7,642 bases of DNA from Selenomonadaceae bacterium. Its GTDB lineage: Bacteria > Bacillota > Negativicutes > Selenomonadales > Selenomonadaceae. Location of the stretch: assembly GCA_017484235.1 (NCBI GenBank), contig JAFUTM010000128.1:1-7642 (forward strand), given 5' to 3'. Positions 1-5,168 of the stretch are shown piece after piece. Below the pieces are notes generated by a model. That model was given only the letters and a program-made list of their open reading frames with translations, was not told where the DNA came from and searched no databases. Numbering within the stretch: position 1 is the first letter of the stretch; each line of letters begins with the position of its first letter. The translations under genes and the position numbers were made by a program.

Positions 1-973
1 ACTTATTCTGAGTTTGTTCATATTTTTTATAGAAAAATTCTTTTTTATTATTTAATAAAGTTTGAATATCGTTCCAATTATTTTCTGACCAATAACGTTT
101 ATCAATATATCCATTGGCATTGTCTTGCATAAATTCATTAGCCATTCGTTCAAAAAACTCAAATTTAAAAATATCATCTATTCGATTATAATTGAATAGA
201 TAACAGCCGTATTTGAACTGTTCAACTATATATTCACAAGTATTTTTAATATCTGTTCTATTTTGTAAAAATCTTTCAATCTCTTTAAACTCATCAAAAA
301 TACAATTTACTTTTTCTTTTGATTTAACAGATGAACTTGGATTATCACAACGGTAATGTATGAAGGCGTCTTTTGTTAAAACAATGTTCTCACTGCAGGC
401 CAATGTTTTAAAAAAGAAAGAAACATCTTGATAAGAAGCTCCTGGAGTTTCATTAAAATAAATATTATTTTTTTGCAAAAATATACGTTTATATATTGCG
501 CTCCATATGGCAATTCCACCATAAAATATATTAGGATTTTGTATTCTTGGTGAAAAAATCTGTCCATATGAATTGTGATTTCTTTTAACTGGTATAGCCT
601 CATTACCAATTTGTTTAAACCAGTTGGATTTTACAATCTCAGCGTCGACTTCTTTAGCAGTATTGTAAAGCGTTTCAAACATATTTAACTCGGCAAAATC
701 ATCACTCTCAACAATACCAATATATTCACCTTGAGCTAATTTTAAACCGCAGTTCATTGAATGACCATACCCGGTATTTTCTTTATCAATGACACGTATC
801 CGGCTGTCTTTTTCAGCATATTCACGTATAATATCCGGTGAGCTGTCTGTGGAGCCGTCATTTATACAAATAATTTCAATATCTTTTAAGGTTTGATTGA
901 CCACACTGTCCAGACATTGCCGAAGATACCTTTCTACATTATAAATTGGAACTAGAACAGATACTTTACACAT
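1..973 (-). CDS. Family 2 glycosyltransferase (GT-A fold), 3' end beyond window
   Basis: This gene probably transfers a sugar from a nucleotide-sugar donor to a growing surface polysaccharide (capsule, exopolysaccharide or LPS-type glycan) on the cytoplasmic side of the membrane. I translated it by hand: 324 complete codons are present and the reading frame is still open at position 1. The N-terminus reads MCKVSVLVPIYNVERYL, the classic GT2 opening. The nucleotide-binding loop NDGSTDSS lies at residues 38-45. The motif NTGYGHSMN is at 66-74, and GEYIGIVESDDF (82-93) carries the metal-binding SDD in DXD position. A later QDVSFFFK segment and an HYRCDNPSSSV segment match the acceptor-side half of this subfamily. 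The start is the ATG at 971-973, with GGAGGTG (985-991) 11 nt upstream. It follows the yjiH-type gene by 58 bp on the same strand with no clear terminator between them. Sampled 60-base lines are about 27-28% GC, clearly poorer than feoB and yjiH, so a separate origin is possible. Donor and acceptor cannot be predicted. Confidence 0.93.
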   Translation of the reverse strand, partial: MCKVSVLVPIYNVERYLRQCLDSVVNQTLKDIEIICINDGSTDSSPDIIREYAEKDSRIRVIDKENTGYGHSMNCGLKLAQGEYIGIVESDDFAELNMFETLYNTAKEVDAEIVKSNWFKQIGNEAIPVKRNHNSYGQIFSPRIQNPNIFYGGIAIWSAIYKRIFLQKNNIYFNETPGASYQDVSFFFKTLACSENIVLTKDAFIHYRCDNPSSSVKSKEKVNCIFDEFKEIERFLQNRTDIKNTCEYIVEQFKYGCYLFNYNRIDDIFKFEFFERMANEFMQDNANGYIDKRYWSENNWNDIQTLLNNKKEFFYKKYEQTQNK

Positions 974-1031
974 TTTTATTAAGACACCTCCAAACTGGTA
1001 TTAAACAATAAACAAAATTAAAATTTATAGT

Positions 1032-2402
1032 TTACTGAAAAATTAGATGTGCAGCTGGAGCTGCGATAAACAAACTGATAATTGTACGCTCTAGGAACAG
1101 TACAAATAATTCCGGCAAGCTGACTGGTATTTTTGAACCTAGAATTAAACCGCCCACTTCTGACAAATAAATCAGCTGCGTTACGGAAATAACGGCGACG
1201 ATAAATTTTGTCATTGGACTTGTAATACTGCTTGCCGCGATAATTGACGGCGTAAACATATCAGTGAATCCGACAATCATAGTTTTTGAAGCCTCAGCCG
1301 CCTGCGGAACGTCTAAAAATTGCAGAAGCGGTAAAAATGGAGTTCCGAGAATTTCAAATACAGATGTATTATTTGCAAGAACCAACGCCAATGTGCCAAT
1401 ACACATAACAACAGGCAGTACGCCAAACCACATTCCAGCAGCATTTTTAACACCATTTTCAAGAAATTGAGATAAGCCTCTGAACTCCGCGACGCGCTGA
1501 CGTGCCAGTGCAAAACCATATTGAACTGATGACGTATAACCTTCTGGCAGCGATTCGCCCATCGCCTTGCCTTCAACGAGGTATTCATCTTTCTTGCGAG
1601 ACAACGGCGGAATGCGCGGCAAAATTAAAGCACAAGCAATACCAATGGCACATATGAGCAAATAATAAAGCCCAAAGTATTCCATTAAGTCAACTTGTGC
1701 AAGAACAACGATACTAAAAGTTATTGAGACCGCTGAAAAAGTCGTTGCTATTATTGCCGCCTCACGCTTTGAATAATATCCGCCTTCATATTGATTTGCG
1801 GTCAACATTACGCCCAATGTGCCGTCACCAATCCACGAGGTGATACAGTCAACTGCCGCACGACCTGGAATGGTAAACAACGGACGCATAATCTGTGTAA
1901 GCAGTGCACCGATAAATTCCAACAAACCGAAGTCTAAAAGCAGTGGAAGCAATAATCCAGCTAGCAAAAAGATTATGACCAGAACACTCAATAAATCGTG
2001 AAGAACGAAACCGCCAGCATCTGATACGGTAATCATATGAATTAGGCCCGAACTATTTTCATCTGCATCAATGCCAAGATACGTCAGCCAAATAAAAATA
2101 GTGCCTATAACGCGAATAACAACCCAAATTGCCGTCGTCGAGAAGGTGTTTGCTACAACTGGATAACTCGTTATAAACGTCGGCTTCCTAAGAAATATTA
2201 TTCCAAGCAACGCAGATATGGTGACAATTGCAACACACAGAATCGGCAAAAAATCACCAATTGACTTGCTTATCATATCAGCGATAATTTTAACTATAAC
2301 TGTCCAGTTCCCGTCATATTGAACTGGGATCATAAACAAAAAAATTCCAACGATAGAAGGTACGATAAAACCGGCAAGAGAGCCTTCTTTTTTTGTTTCC
2401 AT
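1032..2402 (-). CDS. yjiH: YjiH-family membrane protein with Gate (nucleoside recognition) domains
   Basis: This is a 456-residue, highly hydrophobic protein of the YjiH family, probably a transporter or channel-like protein of the cytoplasmic membrane. The substrate is unknown, and the 'nucleoside recognition' label of the Gate domain is historical. About ten hydrophobic segments are visible. The first is FIVPSIVGIFLFMIP near residue 12. The first Gate-like half includes PGRAAVD (about 179-185), the polar SWIGDGTLGVML loop, and YYSKREAAIIATTFSAVSI. A charged linker with RKKDEYLVEGKAMGESLPEG separates it from the second half. That half contains GFTDMFTPSIIAA and YLSEVGGLILGSKIP (E415), both typical of the family. 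The length fits the single-chain form of the family; in E. coli the function appears split as YjiH plus YjiG. The start ATG has AGGAG (2409-2413) 6 nt upstream. The gene lies downstream of feoAB but beyond their terminator, and it has its own promoter. FeoB also carries Gate domains, so a metal-linked role is conceivable but not shown. Confidence 0.9.
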   Translation of the reverse strand: METKKEGSLAGFIVPSIVGIFLFMIPVQYDGNWTVIVKIIADMISKSIGDFLPILCVAIVTISALLGIIFLRKPTFITSYPVVANTFSTTAIWVVIRVIGTIFIWLTYLGIDADENSSGLIHMITVSDAGGFVLHDLLSVLVIIFLLAGLLLPLLLDFGLLEFIGALLTQIMRPLFTIPGRAAVDCITSWIGDGTLGVMLTANQYEGGYYSKREAAIIATTFSAVSITFSIVVLAQVDLMEYFGLYYLLICAIGIACALILPRIPPLSRKKDEYLVEGKAMGESLPEGYTSSVQYGFALARQRVAEFRGLSQFLENGVKNAAGMWFGVLPVVMCIGTLALVLANNTSVFEILGTPFLPLLQFLDVPQAAEASKTMIVGFTDMFTPSIIAASSITSPMTKFIVAVISVTQLIYLSEVGGLILGSKIPVSLPELFVLFLERTIISLFIAAPAAHLIFQ

Positions 2403-2441
2403 TTTTTTCTCCTACTCATAATATTTTGTAAATATACAATG

Positions 2442-2469
2442 ATTATATCAGATAAATTCAATAATGCAA
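2442..2469 (-). promoter_or_regulatory. Extended -10 promoter for the yjiH-type gene
   Basis: Read on the minus strand, a perfect TATAAT -10 (2442-2447) is preceded by TGA, giving the extended -10 form TGnTATAAT. A weak -35, TTGCAT (2464-2469), lies 16 bp upstream. Transcription would start near 2435, giving a leader of about 33 nt that contains the AGGAG site. The terminator just upstream makes a separate promoter necessary. I see no convincing Fur palindrome here. Confidence 0.7.
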
Positions 2470-2493
2470 GTCTTTTCCAGCAACATTGACAAT

Positions 2494-2535
2494 AAAAAAC
2501 GTTGGCAATCCTGCCAGATACAAGATTGACCAACG
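2494..2535 (-). terminator. Intrinsic terminator of the feoAB operon
   Basis: On the minus strand an 11-bp stem pairs CGTTGG(T)CAATC (2524-2535, one bulged T) with GATTGCCAACG (2500-2510) around a 13-nt loop. It is followed at once by TTTTTT (2494-2499). It lies 53 nt after the feoB stop codon. Together with the separate yjiH promoter it splits the leftward genes into two transcription units. Confidence 0.88.
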
Positions 2536-2588
2536 CAATTATTATTTAAAATACCTATCAAAAGTGCCAATATATTATTATATTGAAA

Positions 2589-4493
2589 TTATTCAAAGCC
2601 AAACAGGTGTCCAACTTGATACACAAGCATTGATACTATCCACGCAACTGAGCAGGTATATACAAACGCAAAGCCTGTCCACTTCCAGGATTGAGTCTCC
2701 TTTTTAATAGTACCAAGTGCAGTTACGCACGGCGAATAGAGCTGAGTGAACACCATAAACGCCAATGCTGCAAGCGGTGTGAAGCTGGTTGCCATAGAAG
2801 TTTCCATAAATTGTGAGGCTGTGTCATCAAGGTCTTCATCTTCAGTCGAAACATCGTCACCGACCTCATAGAGTATACCCATAGTCGAAACAACTGCCTC
2901 TTTAGCTAAAACGCCCGTTACAACCGCTGCGCCGGCTTCCCAAGTATTAAAACCTTGAGGCGCAAATAATGTGGAAGTTGCATTGCCAATTGACGCAAGG
3001 TAAGAGTCGCTCATATCTTCAGTTATGCCGTCTGAATTGAAAGTAGACAAGAACCAAATTGCAACTGACATTGCAAAGATAATCGTACCGGCTTTAACAA
3101 GGTAGCCCTTGCCCTTGTCCCAAGTCTCAAGCAGTACAGTTTTCATATCCGGCATACGATAAGGTGGCAGTTCTAATAAGAATGACGATTGCTCTTCTTT
3201 AAATGCAGTATTTCCTAAAACTTTAGCTGCAATAATAGCAACGGCTAAACCGATAAAATACATACTAAAAACTATATTTGCGGCATTATCAGGAAAGAAC
3301 ATTGCGGCAAACAAGGCCATAACCGGAACTTTTGCGTTACAAGTTAAAAACGGCGTAATCAAAATGGAAATCATTCTATCTTTATTCGTATCCATTGAGC
3401 GAGCAGCCATAATTGCCGGCACGCCGCAGCCAAAGCCCATAATCAAAGGCATAATTCCTTTACCAGTGAGACCAGCACGACGCATAATTGGATCCATAAC
3501 AAATGCAACACGCGCCATATAGCCTGTGCCGTCCAAAAAGCTCAAGCAGAAGAATAAAGTAAAAATTAACGGTACAAATCCAATAACTGCTCCAACACCA
3601 GCAATAATACCATCAGCAACAAGTGATTGCATTAATGGTGCAACACCGGCTTCTTCCATTGACTCTTTAGCCCAGTCGACAAAATCGCCAGTTAAAAAGT
3701 CGCCCAATACGTCCGCTGCCGGCTGACCAATCCAGTTAAATGTAATTTGGAAGAGAAGATAAAACATCGCCAACATAATAATAAGAGATTGAAATCCATT
3801 TGCAAGCCAACTGTCAAGCTTATCCGTAAACGTTGTGCCAATACTCTTTGTCGTTACAGCAGATGCCATAACCTGATCAATAAAATCATAACGAGCCGCA
3901 ATTACTTCTTCATCAATTTTGTCTGGTGATTCGCCACTAGCTTTAATCTGATTAATTTTGTCAATATGCTTCTGCATAATATCACTTGGGTGATAATCTG
4001 ACATACGAGTGTTATCGAATACGTCTAAAAGTATTTGAACGCTTTTATTGCTGCGACCAACGGTGTTGGTCACTGGCATACCAAAAGCCTGTTCCAACTT
4101 TTTCTTATCAATGGTGATACCTTGACGTTCCGCTTCGTCCATCATATTGAGATTGATGATGAGTGGTATTCCATTTTCCATTAATTGGACAGTCAAAAAT
4201 AAATTGCGCTCCAAGTTAGAAGCATCAACAATGTTTAAAACAATATCCGGCTTATTCTCTTTAAAGTAATCACTGACAATAACTTCTTCCTGAGAATGTG
4301 CATTAATGCTGTATGTGCCAGGCAGGTCAACGACGGAAATCGTACGACCTTTATAATTTACATATCCAACTTTCTTGTCAACCGTCACGCCAGGCCAGTT
4401 ACCTATCTTTTGACGTGCTCCTGTAAGCTCATTAAAAATTGTCGACTTGCCGGTATTAGGGTTACCAGTCAGTGCAACTGATAATGCCGCCAT
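2589..4493 (-). CDS. feoB: Ferrous iron transport protein FeoB (G-protein-coupled permease)
   Basis: FeoB imports Fe2+ across the cytoplasmic membrane, with an N-terminal GTPase domain coupled to a membrane domain. All G motifs are visible: G1 GNPNTGKST (10-18), G2 T37 within NWPGVTVDKK, G3 DLPG (56-59), G4 NMMD (116-119), and a G5-like TVGRSNKS near 144-151. The second Asn of G1 (N13) is the residue linked to potassium-stimulated GTPase activity in studied FeoBs. A helical linker (about 155-230) leads to the first membrane helix near 233. Gate 1 contains GFGCGVPAIMAARSM (C356). The FeoB_C region includes LLELPPYRMPDMKTV, and Gate 2 ends with SPCVTALGTIKKE (C589). At 634 residues it is shorter than E. 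coli FeoB (773) and ends just after the last helix, as in many Bacillota. The start ATG has GGAGTG (4501-4506) 7 nt upstream. It lies 37 nt downstream of feoA, in one operon, and is followed by a terminator. No FeoC is present. Confidence 0.98.
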   Translation of the reverse strand: MAALSVALTGNPNTGKSTIFNELTGARQKIGNWPGVTVDKKVGYVNYKGRTISVVDLPGTYSINAHSQEEVIVSDYFKENKPDIVLNIVDASNLERNLFLTVQLMENGIPLIINLNMMDEAERQGITIDKKKLEQAFGMPVTNTVGRSNKSVQILLDVFDNTRMSDYHPSDIMQKHIDKINQIKASGESPDKIDEEVIAARYDFIDQVMASAVTTKSIGTTFTDKLDSWLANGFQSLIIMLAMFYLLFQITFNWIGQPAADVLGDFLTGDFVDWAKESMEEAGVAPLMQSLVADGIIAGVGAVIGFVPLIFTLFFCLSFLDGTGYMARVAFVMDPIMRRAGLTGKGIMPLIMGFGCGVPAIMAARSMDTNKDRMISILITPFLTCNAKVPVMALFAAMFFPDNAANIVFSMYFIGLAVAIIAAKVLGNTAFKEEQSSFLLELPPYRMPDMKTVLLETWDKGKGYLVKAGTIIFAMSVAIWFLSTFNSDGITEDMSDSYLASIGNATSTLFAPQGFNTWEAGAAVVTGVLAKEAVVSTMGILYEVGDDVSTEDEDLDDTASQFMETSMATSFTPLAALAFMVFTQLYSPCVTALGTIKKETQSWKWTGFAFVYTCSVAWIVSMLVYQVGHLFGFE

Positions 4494-4530
4494 ACTATTT
4501 CACTCCAATCAAAATTTATTTTATCAACTA

Positions 4531-4758
4531 CTAAGCACTAATTTGAGATACTTGAATTTGTGCTGCATCGTCTTTGCGCATCGCCAGATTATAAGAGCGT
4601 AGACGGATTGCAATTGGATCGCCCATCGGTGCCGAACGCAAAATCTCAACTCGTGTACCTGGTATTAAACCCATTGTCATCAAACGATTTTTTAATTTAG
4701 AATCGCCGACCGAATCAATTCTAACTTTCATACCAGTTGTACTATCTTTTAAAGTCAC
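4531..4758 (-). CDS. feoA: Ferrous iron transport protein FeoA (SH3-like)
   Basis: FeoA is a small cytoplasmic SH3-fold protein thought to bind FeoB and support Fe2+ uptake. With the start chosen here it is 75 residues, the same length as E. coli FeoA. The family signature is clear: LMTMGLIPGTRVEILRSAP, then MGDPIAIRLR and the C-terminal NLAMRKDDAAQI. I chose GTG at 4756-4758. The longer in-frame GTG at 4765-4767 lies inside the Shine-Dalgarno sequence itself (GAGGTGA, 4764-4770) and so is unlikely to initiate translation. It is the first gene of the operon, with feoB following after 37 nt. The promoter just upstream is bracketed by two Fur boxes, so iron-dependent repression is expected. Only one feoA copy is present, whereas some Bacillota carry two. 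Confidence 0.95.
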   Translation of the reverse strand: MTLKDSTTGMKVRIDSVGDSKLKNRLMTMGLIPGTRVEILRSAPMGDPIAIRLRSYNLAMRKDDAAQIQVSQISA

Positions 4759-4763
4759 AATTG

Positions 4764-4770
4764 TCACCTC
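4764..4770 (-). promoter_or_regulatory. Shine-Dalgarno site that decides the feoA start
   Basis: GAGGTGA on the minus strand lies 5 nt before GTG 4758. The other possible start, GTG at 4765-4767, is embedded in this motif, which argues for the shorter protein. Confidence 0.8.
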
Positions 4771-4777
4771 ACATTAA

Positions 4778-4797
4778 GATAATGATAATAATTATCG
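4778..4797. promoter_or_regulatory. Fur box 1 (downstream of feo promoter)
   Basis: The 19 bases at 4778-4796 match the classical Fur consensus at 18 of 19 positions by eye. The overlapping 7-1-7 form, TGATAAT-A-ATTATCG (4783-4797), misses only the last base. It lies about 3-21 bp downstream of the predicted feo transcription start, where bound Fur would block the polymerase. The assignment to Fur rests on the motif and on the iron-transport context. Confidence 0.88.
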
Positions 4798-4805
4798 TAA
4801 TAACA

Positions 4806-4834
4806 ATAATAATATTTTTGATTATCATTGTCAA
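4806..4834 (-). promoter_or_regulatory. feoAB promoter
   Basis: On the minus strand a consensus -35 TTGACA (4829-4834) is spaced 17 bp from TATTAT (4806-4811, 5 of 6). Transcription should start near 4799, giving a leader of about 41 nt before feoA. The sequence upstream of the -35 (about 4840-4871) is almost pure A+T and includes the 16-bp palindrome TATTTTTATAAAAATA at 4856-4871. It could act as an UP element. Confidence 0.85.
4819..4833. promoter_or_regulatory. Fur box 2 (overlapping the feo -35)
   Basis: TGATTATCATTGTCA differs from the 7-1-7 Fur consensus (TGATAAT-N-ATTATCA) at two positions. It overlaps the -35 hexamer and the spacer of the feo promoter. With box 1 it brackets the core promoter, which predicts tight repression when iron is plentiful. 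Confidence 0.82.
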
Positions 4835-4872
4835 TATAATATTAAAATTTTTTTATATTTTTATAAAAATAA

Positions 4873-4955
4873 AGTAAAAACGATCCGTATGAGCAGTACG
4901 AATCGTTTCTTTTAGCGTATGTGTATTATATTTTAGGAGAGCTTAACGAAAGCTT
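4873..4955 (-). ncRNA. Candidate Fur-regulated small RNA (about 80 nt)
   Basis: This is a predicted non-coding RNA read leftward between the feo promoter and the divergent lacI promoter. A strong promoter (TATATT 4962-4967, TTGACA 4985-4990) would start transcription near 4955. The transcript would open with a short hairpin, AGCTT/AAGCT (4940-4954). A pyrimidine-rich CUCUCCU (4941-4935) follows, then about 25 nt of unstructured A-rich sequence. It ends at a strong terminator hairpin (4878-4908). No open reading frame of useful length with an SD exists inside it. Two Fur-type palindromes cover the promoter. A short RNA with an exposed C/U-rich stretch under Fur control is the plan of iron-sparing sRNAs such as FsrA of Bacillus and RyhB of enterics. 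I recognise no sequence family. The main alternative is a second, longer feo transcript that is attenuated at this hairpin. Expression is inferred, not shown. Confidence 0.6.
4876..4908 (-). terminator. Orphan intrinsic terminator, assigned to the candidate sRNA
   Basis: The stem pairs AAACGAT with ATCGTTT and CGTA with TACG, with one mismatch between the blocks and a 7-nt loop (4890-4896). On the minus strand it runs into TTTTT followed by a T-rich tail, and it is preceded by an A-rich flank. The plus-strand tail (CTTTT) is weaker but could also work. No protein gene reads into it from either side, since feoA and lacI both point away. Confidence 0.8.
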
Positions 4956-4961
4956 GAACAT

Positions 4962-4990
4962 AATATAACATAATTGATAATGGTTGTCAA
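4962..4990 (-). promoter_or_regulatory. Promoter of the candidate sRNA
   Basis: On the minus strand a consensus TTGACA (4985-4990) and TATATT (4962-4967, 5 of 6) are separated by exactly 17 bp. The predicted start is near 4955. It is as good as the feo promoter and points at the orphan terminator about 80 bp away. Confidence 0.75.
4975..4989. promoter_or_regulatory. Fur box 3 (over the sRNA -35)
   Basis: TGATAATGGTTGTCA matches the 7-1-7 Fur pattern except at two positions. It covers the -35 and much of the spacer of the sRNA promoter. Confidence 0.75.
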
Positions 4991-4997
4991 TACCTTT

Positions 4998-5012
4998 TGA
5001 TAATTTTTATCA
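4998..5012. promoter_or_regulatory. Fur box 4 (upstream of sRNA promoter)
   Basis: TGATAAT-T-TTTATCA is one mismatch from the 7-1-7 Fur consensus. It lies 23 bp (about two helical turns) from box 3, so two Fur dimers could bind the same face of the DNA. Confidence 0.78.
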
Positions 5013-5038
5013 TTTTTAATGAATGAAAAATTTTAAAT

Positions 5039-5060
5039 ATTTTGTAAACGTTTTCAAAAT
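5039..5060. promoter_or_regulatory. Operator O1, LacI-family or cre-like palindrome
   Basis: A 22-bp near-perfect palindrome with a central CG: TTTTGTAAACG/TTTTCAAAA plus one matching base at each end, and a single mismatched pair. It lies just upstream of the lacI -35. Its core TGTAAACGTTTTCA also fits the CcpA cre consensus TGWNANCGNTNWCA at every position. It may therefore serve the encoded regulator, CcpA, or both. Confidence 0.8.
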
Positions 5061-5063
5061 CTA

Positions 5064-5092
5064 TTGACTTTAGAAATTTTAAGTTGTATTAT
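5064..5092 (+). promoter_or_regulatory. lacI-type gene promoter
   Basis: TTGACT (5064-5069) and TATTAT (5087-5092) each match 5 of 6 consensus bases and are separated by 17 bp. The start should lie near 5099, giving a leader of about 70 nt that contains operator O2. It diverges from the sRNA promoter, with about 70 bp between the two -35 elements. Confidence 0.75.
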
Positions 5093-5130
5093 AAATTATA
5101 ACAGTAAGCGGATTTACAATACTTAATATC

Positions 5131-5142
5131 GAAAACGTTTTC
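5131..5142. promoter_or_regulatory. Operator O2, perfect CG-centred palindrome
   Basis: GAAAACGTTTTC is a perfect 12-bp palindrome in the leader of the lacI-type gene, centred about 38 bp after the predicted start. It shares its core with O1 and is centred 87 bp from it, a distance compatible with a repression loop. It also fits the cre consensus except at the first base. Confidence 0.8.
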
Positions 5143-5156
5143 AACTTAGTGCAAAG

Positions 5157-5163
5157 AAGGTGA
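5157..5163 (+). promoter_or_regulatory. Shine-Dalgarno site that decides the lacI start
   Basis: AAGGTGA lies 5 nt before GTG 5169. The earlier in-frame GTG at 5160-5162 is part of this motif and is therefore unlikely to be the true start. Confidence 0.8.
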
Positions 5164-5168
5164 TTAAC

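Noticed and set aside
376..609. Minus-strand ORF of 77 codons
   Set aside because: It overlaps the glycosyltransferase in another frame. The GT2 frame carries clear family motifs and is the real gene.
2440..2470. Fur box at the yjiH promoter
   Set aside because: A TGAT...TCAT-like resemblance exists, but too many positions of the 7-1-7 pattern fail.
4799..4955. Metal riboswitch upstream of feoA
   Set aside because: The helices and conserved loops I know for NiCo and yybP-ykoY elements are not visible. The region shows only one small hairpin and a terminator.
4926..4961. Minus-strand ATG ORF of 11 codons at the sRNA start
   Set aside because: The ATG lies at or before the predicted transcription start and has no Shine-Dalgarno sequence.
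4939..4968. Tiny plus-strand ORF after AGGAGA (TTG start at 4954)
   Set aside because: It stops after four codons and the spacing is poor. The AGGAGA is better read as the complement of the C/U stretch of the candidate RNA.
5104..5117. Third degenerate operator (GTAA...TTAC) in the lacI leader
   Set aside because: Only 4-bp arms match and the centre is displaced, so it does not resemble O1 or O2 closely enough.
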